DNA of 64,000 nucleotides, taken from contig NZ_JAHFUY010000018.1 of the NCBI RefSeq assembly GCF_023264895.1, positions 31,419 through 95,418 of the forward strand, written 5' to 3'. A model generated the notes under the pieces. The model was not told the DNA's origin. It worked only from the letters and a program-made list of their open reading frames with translations, and searched no databases. Positions 57,420 to 64,000 of this stretch are shown here, piece after piece (position 1 is the first letter of the stretch; each line of letters starts with the position of its first letter). The position numbers and the translations under genes are program-made. Source of the stretch: Herbiconiux sp. (GTDB taxonomy: Bacteria > Actinomycetota > Actinomycetes > Actinomycetales > Microbacteriaceae).

Positions 57420-58223
57420 ATGAGCGAACACACCAGCGAACAGACCACCCAGCCCACCACCGCCCAGAGGATCGTCGTCGTCACCGGAGCGAGTTCCGGC
57501 ATCGGCCGCGGCGCCGCCCTCGAGATCGCCGCCCGCGGCATGGGCGTCGTCGTCACCTACAACGCCCGCCCCGAGGGCGCCGAGCGCACGGTCGACGAGA
57601 TCCGGGAGCACGGCGGCACCGCCGTCGCCCTCCCGCTCGACATCAGCCGCACCGACACCTTCCCCGACTTCACGAACGCCCTCACCGCCGTGCTCAGCAG
57701 CGAGTGGGGCACGGATCGCCTCCACGCCCTGGTCAACAACGCCGGCTTCGGCGGCGGCATGGGCTTCGACGAGATGACCGAGGACGCCTTCGACGCCTAC
57801 TACCGCGTGCTGCTGCGAGGCCCCTACTTCCTCACCCAGGCGCTGCTGCCCCTGATCGAGCACGGCGGCGCCATCGTCAACACCTCCAGCAGCTCCGTGC
57901 ACCCCGGCGACACCGAGCCCGGCTACTCGGGCTACGCAGCGATGAAGGGCGGCCTCACCGTCGCCACCCGCTTCCTCGCCAAGGAGCTCAGCGGCCGGTC
58001 GATCCGCGTGAACTCCGTCTCCCCCGGCCCCACCCGCACCCGTCTCGGGGACAACGCCTTCGAACGCTTCCCGGAGGTGATCGACGGCCTGGCCGCCAAG
58101 ACCGCGTTCGGCCGGATCGGCGAGCCGTCCGACATCGGCAAGGTCATCGCCTTCCTCGTCTCCGACGACTCGGCCTGGATCACCGGCGAGGACATCCTGG
58201 CCACCGGCGGGTACGCGTTGTGA
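57420..58223 (+). CDS. short-chain dehydrogenase/reductase
   Basis: A 267-residue classical SDR. Cofactor motif TGASSGIG at residues 22-29, structural NNAG at 106-109, catalytic Ser in the SSSS run near 156-159, and Tyr172/Lys176 in YAAMK. An additional VNSVSPGPTRT segment is typical. It reduces or oxidises an alcohol or ketone with NAD(P). The ATG follows GGAGG with only one base between, so an alternative TTG at 57408 is possible but less likely. Its stop overlaps the LtrA GTG (GTGA). Probably controlled by the divergent AraC-type protein. Confidence 0.92.
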   Translation: MSEHTSEQTTQPTTAQRIVVVTGASSGIGRGAALEIAARGMGVVVTYNARPEGAERTVDEIREHGGTAVALPLDISRTDTFPDFTNALTAVLSSEWGTDRLHALVNNAGFGGGMGFDEMTEDAFDAYYRVLLRGPYFLTQALLPLIEHGGAIVNTSSSSVHPGDTEPGYSGYAAMKGGLTVATRFLAKELSGRSIRVNSVSPGPTRTRLGDNAFERFPEVIDGLAAKTAFGRIGEPSDIGKVIAFLVSDDSAWITGEDILATGGYAL

Positions 58224-59389
58224 GCGCCCGCCTCGGCACCGTCGCAGTGCCCAGTCGCGAAGGCGACCGCGTCACGACCCTCGAGCTCTTCTTCGACCTG
58301 GCCTTCGTGTTCGCCTTCACCCAGCTCAGCCGCCTGATGGCGCAGCAGCACGACGCCCTCGGCATCCTGCAGGCGCTCGTCATCCTCGCGCTGCTGTGGT
58401 GGGCGTGGACGTCGTACGGCTGGCTCACCAACATCGCCCACGCCGACCGGGGCGTGGTCCGGGTGGCGATGATCGTCGGCATGACGGCGATGTTCGTCGC
58501 CGGCCTCGTGGTCCTCGAGGCCTACGACGACCTGCCCGGCGGCCTCGTCGGCCCCCTCGTCTTCGTCGGCGCCTACCTCGTCGCCCGCGTCACCCACGCG
58601 ATCGTCTTCGTCTGGCTCGCCGAGCCCGAGCTCCGCCGCCGCACCCTCCTCACCGTCACCCTCTCCGTCGTCCCTTCCGGAGCGCTGCTCCTCGCCGGAG
58701 CCCTCCTCGGCGGCACCTGGCAGCTCTGGTGCACCCTCGCCGCCGTCGCGATCGAGCCCCTCGTCTCCTCCCGCACAAGCGTCGGCGTCGCCTGGCCCGT
58801 GCGCTCCACGGCCCACTTCACCGAACGCCACGGCCTCATCGTCATCCTCGCCCTCGGCGAGTCCATCCTCGGCATCGGAGCGGGCGCAGCGACCGAGCCG
58901 ATCAGCGTCGGCATCCTCGCCGGCGTGATCCTCTCGATGCTCATCTGCATCGCCCTCTGGTGGGCCTACTTCACCCGCCTCAGCGGTGAAGCCGAGCACG
59001 CCCTGCTCTCCGTCCCCGCTCCCGCCCGAGGCCGAACGGCGACCACCGCCTACACCTACCTCCACCTGCTCCTGGTCGCCGGCATCGTGCTGGCCGCCCT
59101 GGGCCTCGAGGTGGCCATGGCACACATCGAAGACCCCGACCCGCTCGGCCTCTTCGGGGCAGCCGCCCTGAGCGGAGGAGTGGCGTGCTACCTGGCCGGA
59201 ACCGCGGCCTTCGCCCGCCGCCTCCTCGGCACCTGGAACGTCCCCCGCCTCGCGATCGCCACGATCTTCGTCGCCCTGACACCCGTGGTCAGCGCACTCC
59301 CCCCGCTCGCCGCCCTGGCGAGCGTGGTGGCCGTCCTCATCGCCCTGTTCGTGTCCGAACGGATCGTCATCCCGGCCCGAGCACGCTGA
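58220..59389 (+). CDS. LtrA-family membrane protein
   Basis: A 389-residue polytopic membrane protein of the low-temperature-requirement A family. The signatures are the N-terminal VTTLELFFDLAFVFAFTQLS and the central HFTERHGLIVILALGESILGIG. About eleven hydrophobic spans are visible. Function is poorly understood. The GTG start overlaps the SDR stop (GTGA), so it is made with the SDR. The C-terminus ends in a short basic tail. Confidence 0.92.
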   Translation: MSARLGTVAVPSREGDRVTTLELFFDLAFVFAFTQLSRLMAQQHDALGILQALVILALLWWAWTSYGWLTNIAHADRGVVRVAMIVGMTAMFVAGLVVLEAYDDLPGGLVGPLVFVGAYLVARVTHAIVFVWLAEPELRRRTLLTVTLSVVPSGALLLAGALLGGTWQLWCTLAAVAIEPLVSSRTSVGVAWPVRSTAHFTERHGLIVILALGESILGIGAGAATEPISVGILAGVILSMLICIALWWAYFTRLSGEAEHALLSVPAPARGRTATTAYTYLHLLLVAGIVLAALGLEVAMAHIEDPDPLGLFGAAALSGGVACYLAGTAAFARRLLGTWNVPRLAIATIFVALTPVVSALPPLAALASVVAVLIALFVSERIVIPARAR

Positions 59390-59560
59390 CGAGCCCCGCC
59401 CAAGGCGGCCCGAAGTCATGTCACTCCGTCACAGAGGACTCAGGTCTATGGTGCAGCCCCGGTGGGCACGCCACAGTTGCCGTGGAGCCAGCCGAGCCCG
59501 CACCCGCAGGCCGACCCGCCTCCACCACCCGTCTTCGTCAGGCCGAACATCGGAGCCGCC

Positions 59561-60865
59561 ATGCGTCGCACCCCTCCCCGCCGAACGCGCGCCGCCGCCG
59601 CACCCGCGCTCACCCTCGGTCTCGCCGGCATCCTGCTGCTGACCGGCTGCACGGCCGGAAGCCCCGCCTCGGAGACTCCCGCCGCCGCAACTCCCGCGGC
59701 CGGCGCCCCGACCCCCACGCCCGTCGCCGACGGCGAAGACCTCACGCCCGAGACCTCGTTCACGCCCCTGATGGCATCGACCACCACGACGCCCGCACCC
59801 GTGCTCGGCACCGACGGCAAAGTGCACCTCGCCTACGAGCTGCTCCTCACGAACGCCGTCTCCCTGCCCTACGCCGTCGACTCCCTCGACATCGCCGACC
59901 CCGAGACCGGCGACACGCTCCTCACCATCGGCCCCGACGACATCCAGAGCTCCATCACCCGCCTCGGAGACGACGCCGAGGGCACCGACGAGACCGGCCC
60001 GATCACCATCGAGCAGTCCGAGACGTGGATCGCCTGGATCGACGTCGCCGTCGACCCCGACGCCGTGCCGTCTCGCCTGCAGCACACCGCGAACGGAGCC
60101 ATCCAGCGCCCCGACGGCCAGACCATCCCGGTCGACGCCGTCATCAACACCACCACCATCAGCGATGCGGAGGCGCAGGTGGTCTCCTCACCGGTGGCGG
60201 CGGGCGACTGGCTGATGAGCGAGGGATGCTGCAGCAACTACACCCACCACCGCAACGGCTTCGCGCCGGTCAACGGCCAGGGCCTCGTGCCGCAGCGCTT
60301 CGCCGTCGACTTCTACAAAGTGGATGCCGACGGCGTCACCTGGGAGGGCGACCCCAGCAAGCCCGAGAGCTACTTCTCCTACCGCCAGCCGATCGTGTCG
60401 GCGACATCCGGAACCGTCGTGCGAGCGGTCGACGAGTTCGAGAACAGCACCTCGCTTCCCGAGCCGCCGCCCATTCCCCCGATCATCGAGACCGTCGGCA
60501 ACCACGTCGTCGTCGAGATCGAGCCTAGCCGCTACCTGCTCTACGGGCACATGGATCCGGGGTCGGTGAAAGTGAAGGTCGGCGACACCGTGGAGGTGGG
60601 GCAGGAGCTCGGCCTCATCGGCACGAGCGGCAACTCGTCCACCCCGCACCTGCACTTCCAGCTGCAGACCGAGCCCACGTTCTTCCCGACCGACAGCGTG
60701 CCGTGGGCGTTCGACGAGTTCACCCTCCTCGGCTCGATCACCGAGCGGATCTGGGACGACGACCTCGGCCTCCAGCCCACGGGCCAGCTCCCCTTCGAGA
60801 CCATCGACCCGTCCCCCCGCGAGAACGAGATGCCCCTCGACCGCGACGTCATCCGCCTCGACTGA
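59561..60865 (+). CDS. M23-type peptidase-like lipoprotein
   Basis: A 434-residue lipoprotein with lipobox LLTGC (Cys30). A domain of about 160 residues with YELLLTNAVSLPYAVDSLDI precedes a LysM-free M23 peptidase domain at about 220-400. Zinc-site candidates are HHRNG and VDFYK in the first half and HLHFQL in the second (GTSGNSSTPHLHF). Between them is RYLLYGHMDPGSVKVKVGDTVEVGQELGLIG, the usual H-x-x-x-V-x-x-G-x-x-V-x-x-G region. It is probably a peptidoglycan endopeptidase or an inactive relative acting on the wall. ATG at 59561; the frame upstream is not coding. A TATGGT -10 lies near 59448. Confidence 0.88.
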   Translation: MRRTPPRRTRAAAAPALTLGLAGILLLTGCTAGSPASETPAAATPAAGAPTPTPVADGEDLTPETSFTPLMASTTTTPAPVLGTDGKVHLAYELLLTNAVSLPYAVDSLDIADPETGDTLLTIGPDDIQSSITRLGDDAEGTDETGPITIEQSETWIAWIDVAVDPDAVPSRLQHTANGAIQRPDGQTIPVDAVINTTTISDAEAQVVSSPVAAGDWLMSEGCCSNYTHHRNGFAPVNGQGLVPQRFAVDFYKVDADGVTWEGDPSKPESYFSYRQPIVSATSGTVVRAVDEFENSTSLPEPPPIPPIIETVGNHVVVEIEPSRYLLYGHMDPGSVKVKVGDTVEVGQELGLIGTSGNSSTPHLHFQLQTEPTFFPTDSVPWAFDEFTLLGSITERIWDDDLGLQPTGQLPFETIDPSPRENEMPLDRDVIRLD

Positions 60866-60875
60866 GGGGCCGACC

Positions 60876-62192
60876 ATGAACTCGACCGGACACGCCAAGA
60901 CGGCAGCAGCAGCGATCGTGGTGGGCACACTCCTTCTCGCCGGATGCACGGCCGGAGCCGGAGAGACCTCGACCGTGTCGACGACAACCGACCCGACAGG
61001 CACGAAGGCGACACCCGCGGCGGCATCCGACTGCGTCACCGATCCTGACGCGGTGATCGCCCGCACCGCGGATCTGCCCACCTCGCCGATGCCGGAGCCC
61101 GCGGCATCCGCTCTCGACGCCGCAGCCCAGCAGGGTCTCGCCGACGCGGCGGCCCCGGGCGTCATCGTCGCCGTGCAGTCGCCCGACGGATTGTTCCTCG
61201 AGGCGTACGGCACGGCGGATCCGGCCACCGGCGCACCGATGACGACCGACATGCACCACCGGGTGGGGTCGATCTCGAAGACCTACACCGGAACGCTGCT
61301 GCTGCAGCTCGTCGACGAGGGCGAAGTCGGGCTCGACGATCCCGTGTCGGACTATCTCGACGACGTCCCCGACGGAGACGAGGTGACACTGCGGATGCTT
61401 GCCGACATGTCGAGCGGCATCGCCAGCTACACCAAGGACGACGCCTGGCAGGCGTCGTACTTCGGCGACCCGCTGAAGGTCTGGTCGCCCGATGAACTGG
61501 TGGAGATCGGGTTGGCCCTGCCACCCGTGTTCGAACCCGGTGAGAGCTTCGACTACTCCAACACGAACACGCTGCTGATCGGCAAGGTGATCGAGGAGGT
61601 CACCGGGCAGACCTACGACGAGGTCATCCAGCAGCGCATCATCGAGCCGCTCGGCCTCACGAACACGATGTGGCCCGGGGCCTCGGCCGACTTCCCCGCG
61701 CCGCACGCGCAGGGCTTCACCCTTCAAGGTGAGACCGCCACGCCGGATGCTCCCGCCAATGCCACCGACTGGAATCCGTCGTGGGGCTGGACCGCCGGCG
61801 AACTGATCACCACGGCGGCCGACCTGGCGACCTATGCGCGCCACCAGGCCACCGGGGCGGGTCTGATCTCGCCCGAGCTGCAGCGCGAACGCCTCACCGG
61901 CTTCGACGACTACTCCGGCTACGGCCTGGCGATCACCTGCTCGGGCGGCTGGGTCGGCCACACCGGTGAACTGCCGGGCTTCAACACCGTCATGCTCTAC
62001 GACACGGCCTCCGACACCACTCTCATCACCCTGACGAACAGCGACATCGCCTCAGGCGACTGCCCCGAGGGTGCCACCATCACCGACAACCCGACGGTCG
62101 ACCTGCCCTGCTCCTCGCCCGCTCTGCGGGTGGCGACGTCGATCACGACGGCCCTCGGCAACCCCTACGTGGGCCCGGGCCCGAAGCGCTAG
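60876..62192 (+). CDS. beta-lactamase-fold serine hydrolase lipoprotein
   Basis: A 438-residue lipoprotein with lipobox LAGC (Cys24) and a Thr/Ala linker. The serine beta-lactamase/class C PBP-like domain spans about 75-370. Motifs are SISK (Ser132, Lys135), YSN at 227-229, and GHTGELPG as the third motif. It resembles D-aminopeptidase or esterase-type members more than true beta-lactamases. It begins 11 bp after the M23 gene, so the two may be co-transcribed. It is convergent with a paralogue at 62300-63628. The substrate is unknown. Confidence 0.92.
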   Translation: MNSTGHAKTAAAAIVVGTLLLAGCTAGAGETSTVSTTTDPTGTKATPAAASDCVTDPDAVIARTADLPTSPMPEPAASALDAAAQQGLADAAAPGVIVAVQSPDGLFLEAYGTADPATGAPMTTDMHHRVGSISKTYTGTLLLQLVDEGEVGLDDPVSDYLDDVPDGDEVTLRMLADMSSGIASYTKDDAWQASYFGDPLKVWSPDELVEIGLALPPVFEPGESFDYSNTNTLLIGKVIEEVTGQTYDEVIQQRIIEPLGLTNTMWPGASADFPAPHAQGFTLQGETATPDAPANATDWNPSWGWTAGELITTAADLATYARHQATGAGLISPELQRERLTGFDDYSGYGLAITCSGGWVGHTGELPGFNTVMLYDTASDTTLITLTNSDIASGDCPEGATITDNPTVDLPCSSPALRVATSITTALGNPYVGPGPKR

Positions 62193-62299
62193 CAGCCCGC
62201 GGTGGCTCGAGGTCGGCCGACGACGCGACGGACTCCCGGCCGGCCCCGTTCGTGCCGGATGAGGCGGGAGTGCGACGGCGGCGACGACCGCCCGGCTCC

Positions 62300-63628
62300 C
62301 TACGACCGCGGCGGCGGCTGGTACGTCTCCCCCAGCACCCCCGACAGCCCCACGAAGATCCGCACCGCCGACACCTGGCAGATCTCGTCCCCCGGGTCAT
62401 CCTGCAGCGTCGGGGAGTTCTCACACCCACCGGATGCGACGTCACTGTTGGTCTGCACGCTCACCGTCGTATCGGTGGCCGTGTCGTAGAACTGCGTGGT
62501 GTTGTAGCCCGACAGCTCCCCCGCGTGCCCCACCCATCCCTGCCCGCACCCCATCTGCAGTCCGTACCCGCCGGCCCCCGGCGCCGGCGGACTCTGCGAC
62601 GGATCGAGGAAGCTCTCGAGCCGCACCTTCTGCGTCGCATCGTCCAGAATGCCGGCCCCGGTCCCGAGAGCACGCCCCATCGTGAGCAGGTCGTCGGTGG
62701 TCGAGATGAGCTCACCGGCCGTCCACGCCCACGAGGGATTCCAGTCGGTCGAATCCGTGGGCATCCCGGACGCGGCCGCCTCATCCCCGTTCAGGGTGAA
62801 TCCCCGCGCGAACGGCTCAGGCATCGCAGCAGACGAGCCAGGCCACACCGTCGACGTCAGATTCAGCGGCTCGAGGATGCGCGACTGCAGCTCGTCGGCG
62901 AACGCGTTGCCGGTGACCTCCTCGATGATCTCCCCGAGAATGACCGAGTTTCCGTTGGAGTAGAGGAACCGCTCCCCCGGCTCGGCGGCCGGCGACACCT
63001 CCACGGTCGCATCCACGAGCTCCTGCGGCGTGTAGCTCGCGCTCGTGTCGGCGAAGTACTGCGTGATGAAGGCCTCGTTCGACGTGTAGGTGTTGACCCC
63101 GCTGGTCATGTTCGCGAGCTGGGTCAACGTGATGCTGTCGCCGTTCGGGATGCCGTCGACGTATGCGTCGACCGTGTCGTCGAGCGACACCTTCCCCTCC
63201 TGCACCAGCTGCAGCAGGACCGTGCCGGTGTACATCTTCGTCAGCGACGCGATCCGCGTGTGCATGCCCACGTCCATCGGCGTGCCGGCCACCGGATCGG
63301 CGAGCCCGTACGCCTTCGTCCACTTCCCCTCCGGAGTCTGCACCCCCACGATCGCCCCGGCCGAGGCCCCGAGCTCGAACGCCTTCTGCGCTGCAGCATC
63401 CAGCTCGCTCACGAGCTCCGCCGGCAGCTCCCCCGTCGGCTGCGCCTGCTTGCCGGCCGCGATCGCCGCCTCCGGATCCACGACACACGTCGACACCCCC
63501 GCCGCCACGGCTCCGGATGCGGTGGGCGAGCTGGTGGGCCCGGTCGCCGTCGGGGTGGTGCAGCCCGCCAGCATCAGTGCCCCGGCGGCGAAGAGGGCGG
63601 CACTGAAGACGATCTTGCGAGCGATCAC
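62300..63628 (-). CDS. beta-lactamase-fold serine hydrolase lipoprotein
   Basis: A 442-residue paralogue of the 60876-62192 protein. It has lipobox LAGC (Cys23), SLTK (Ser128, Lys131), YSNGN and GHAGELSG motifs, and shares many blocks such as DWNPSWAWTAGELISTTDDL, MYTGTVLLQLVQEGKVSLDD and TNSDVASGGC. The GTG start (63626-63628) follows GGAGGAAC; the longer upstream frame is non-coding. The two genes lie tail to tail with about 107 bp between their stops, suggesting an inverted duplication. Confidence 0.92.
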   Translation of the reverse strand: MIARKIVFSAALFAAGALMLAGCTTPTATGPTSSPTASGAVAAGVSTCVVDPEAAIAAGKQAQPTGELPAELVSELDAAAQKAFELGASAGAIVGVQTPEGKWTKAYGLADPVAGTPMDVGMHTRIASLTKMYTGTVLLQLVQEGKVSLDDTVDAYVDGIPNGDSITLTQLANMTSGVNTYTSNEAFITQYFADTSASYTPQELVDATVEVSPAAEPGERFLYSNGNSVILGEIIEEVTGNAFADELQSRILEPLNLTSTVWPGSSAAMPEPFARGFTLNGDEAAASGMPTDSTDWNPSWAWTAGELISTTDDLLTMGRALGTGAGILDDATQKVRLESFLDPSQSPPAPGAGGYGLQMGCGQGWVGHAGELSGYNTTQFYDTATDTTVSVQTNSDVASGGCENSPTLQDDPGDEICQVSAVRIFVGLSGVLGETYQPPPRS

Positions 63629-64000
63629 GGGGTTCCTCCGATAGATGTCCAGGCACTCACGCCCCACCTCGAGCGGCGCCACAGGTGTGGCAAATCTAGG
63701 GGCCGTACACGCCGGCGACCATAGACCCAGGTCCCGATGCAACGTGGTTCCGCGGAGGTGCCGGCGGCATGAACTGCGGGGCAGTTGGACACGGTACGTA
63801 TTCCCGCGGGCGGGTGGTGCTGGGGGCTTGTCCGGTCGGAGCCGCAGTCCCCTCGCCCGCTTCGCGGTCTCCCGCCAGTCAGTGAGGATGGTGGTGGTAC
63901 CCCCGCAGTGGGTCGTCCTGACTCGCCGCCAGTCTGACGCGTGTGTCTTGCTCGGGATCTGTCGGTCGGTTCGCTGCGGGGGTGTCTTGCACTCACCGTG
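63629..64000. other. 372-bp non-coding right edge
   Basis: The region upstream of the minus-strand serine hydrolase contains a TAGATT -10 candidate near 63700 (minus strand). Frames crossing it have Arg/Pro/Ser-rich composition and no recognisable domain. A gene may begin beyond the window. I see no repeat or RNA gene. Confidence 0.4.

Noticed and set aside
57932..59419. A 495-codon minus-strand frame over the SDR and LtrA genes
   Set aside because: Asp/Glu/Gly-rich shadow of LtrA; no domain is visible.
63625..63996. Minus-strand frame at the right edge
   Set aside because: Arg/Pro/Ser-rich, no start signal and no recognisable domain; treated as non-coding.
1..64000. CRISPR arrays, tRNA or rRNA genes, prophage or complete insertion sequences
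   Set aside because: No regularly spaced repeats, cloverleaf-like segments, rRNA signatures, transposase or phage structural genes were found by eye.

Overview
The window is 64 kb of very GC-rich chromosomal DNA. It looks like an actinobacterium of the family Microbacteriaceae (order Micrococcales), but I cannot name the genus from sequence alone. The clues are mycothiol-type DinB/TIGR03086 proteins, a DUF664 remnant, actinobacterial gene families (DUF4287, PGPGW, DUF4190/MmpS, DUF2599), a sortase-E style LAATG anchor, GlnR-like boxes, many GTG starts, and many leaderless genes in which a TAnnnT element lies 6-8 nt before the start codon. I see no rRNA, tRNA, CRISPR array, prophage or intact insertion sequence.

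Layout. 0-6.6 kb: a cut TetR gene with a DHA2 drug exporter, a mycothiol-type DinB-like protein, and a translationally coupled pair of a GH92 alpha-mannosidase and a GT4 glycosyltransferase. 6.7-15.7 kb: small membrane and exported proteins, a polysaccharide deacetylase lipoprotein operon, an ArsR-SRPBCC pair, a DUF4287 protein and a PGPGW membrane protein. 15.8-19 kb: a siderophore-interacting flavoprotein, a PlsC-like acyltransferase, a low-complexity tract, and two adjacent damaged genes (a frameshifted cupin and a gene with an in-frame TGA). 19-26.7 kb: an ABC-F ATPase, a MetE-like protein, a DUF4190/MmpS protein, a DUF6199 protein, and a PadR-UbiB operon. 26.9-40.3 kb: a 1238-residue exported hydrolase with cell-wall-binding repeats, a DUF4407 membrane protein, a MarR/quinone oxidoreductase divergon with twin operators, a sortase-anchored CocE-type hydrolase, a degenerate kinase-like protein, and a DUF2599 exported protein with a small membrane partner. 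40.5-42.5 kb: an LLM flavin monooxygenase overlapping an F420/NADP reductase-like gene.

42.5-49.6 kb is a complete assimilatory nitrite reduction locus: nirD and a sirohydrochlorin chelatase on the minus strand, divergent nirB, SUMT and a HemD fusion on the plus strand, and a formate/nitrite-type channel on the minus strand. Together they take up nitrite, reduce it to ammonium and make the siroheme cofactor. Their three promoters share phased GlnR-like 5-mers, with a GAAAC box exactly 10 bp before the -10. 49.7-52 kb holds an ECF sigma factor overlapping a membrane beta-propeller gene. 52-56.4 kb is accessory-looking: two toxin-antitoxin modules surround small exported and membrane proteins. 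56.4-64 kb holds AraC/SDR/LtrA genes, an M23 peptidase-like lipoprotein and two convergent beta-lactamase-fold lipoproteins.

The strongest candidate for something undescribed is a 44-bp promoter-to-start block, 36 of 44 identical, shared by the DUF4407 gene and the kinase-like gene 6.7 kb apart. It suggests an uncharacterised co-regulated pair. A recurring arrangement of one exported protein plus small membrane proteins (7.3-9.5, 39.1-40.3 and 53.4-54.9 kb) and two families of palindromic intergenic repeats also deserve attention. All statements come from reading the sequence and from family knowledge; no search was run.
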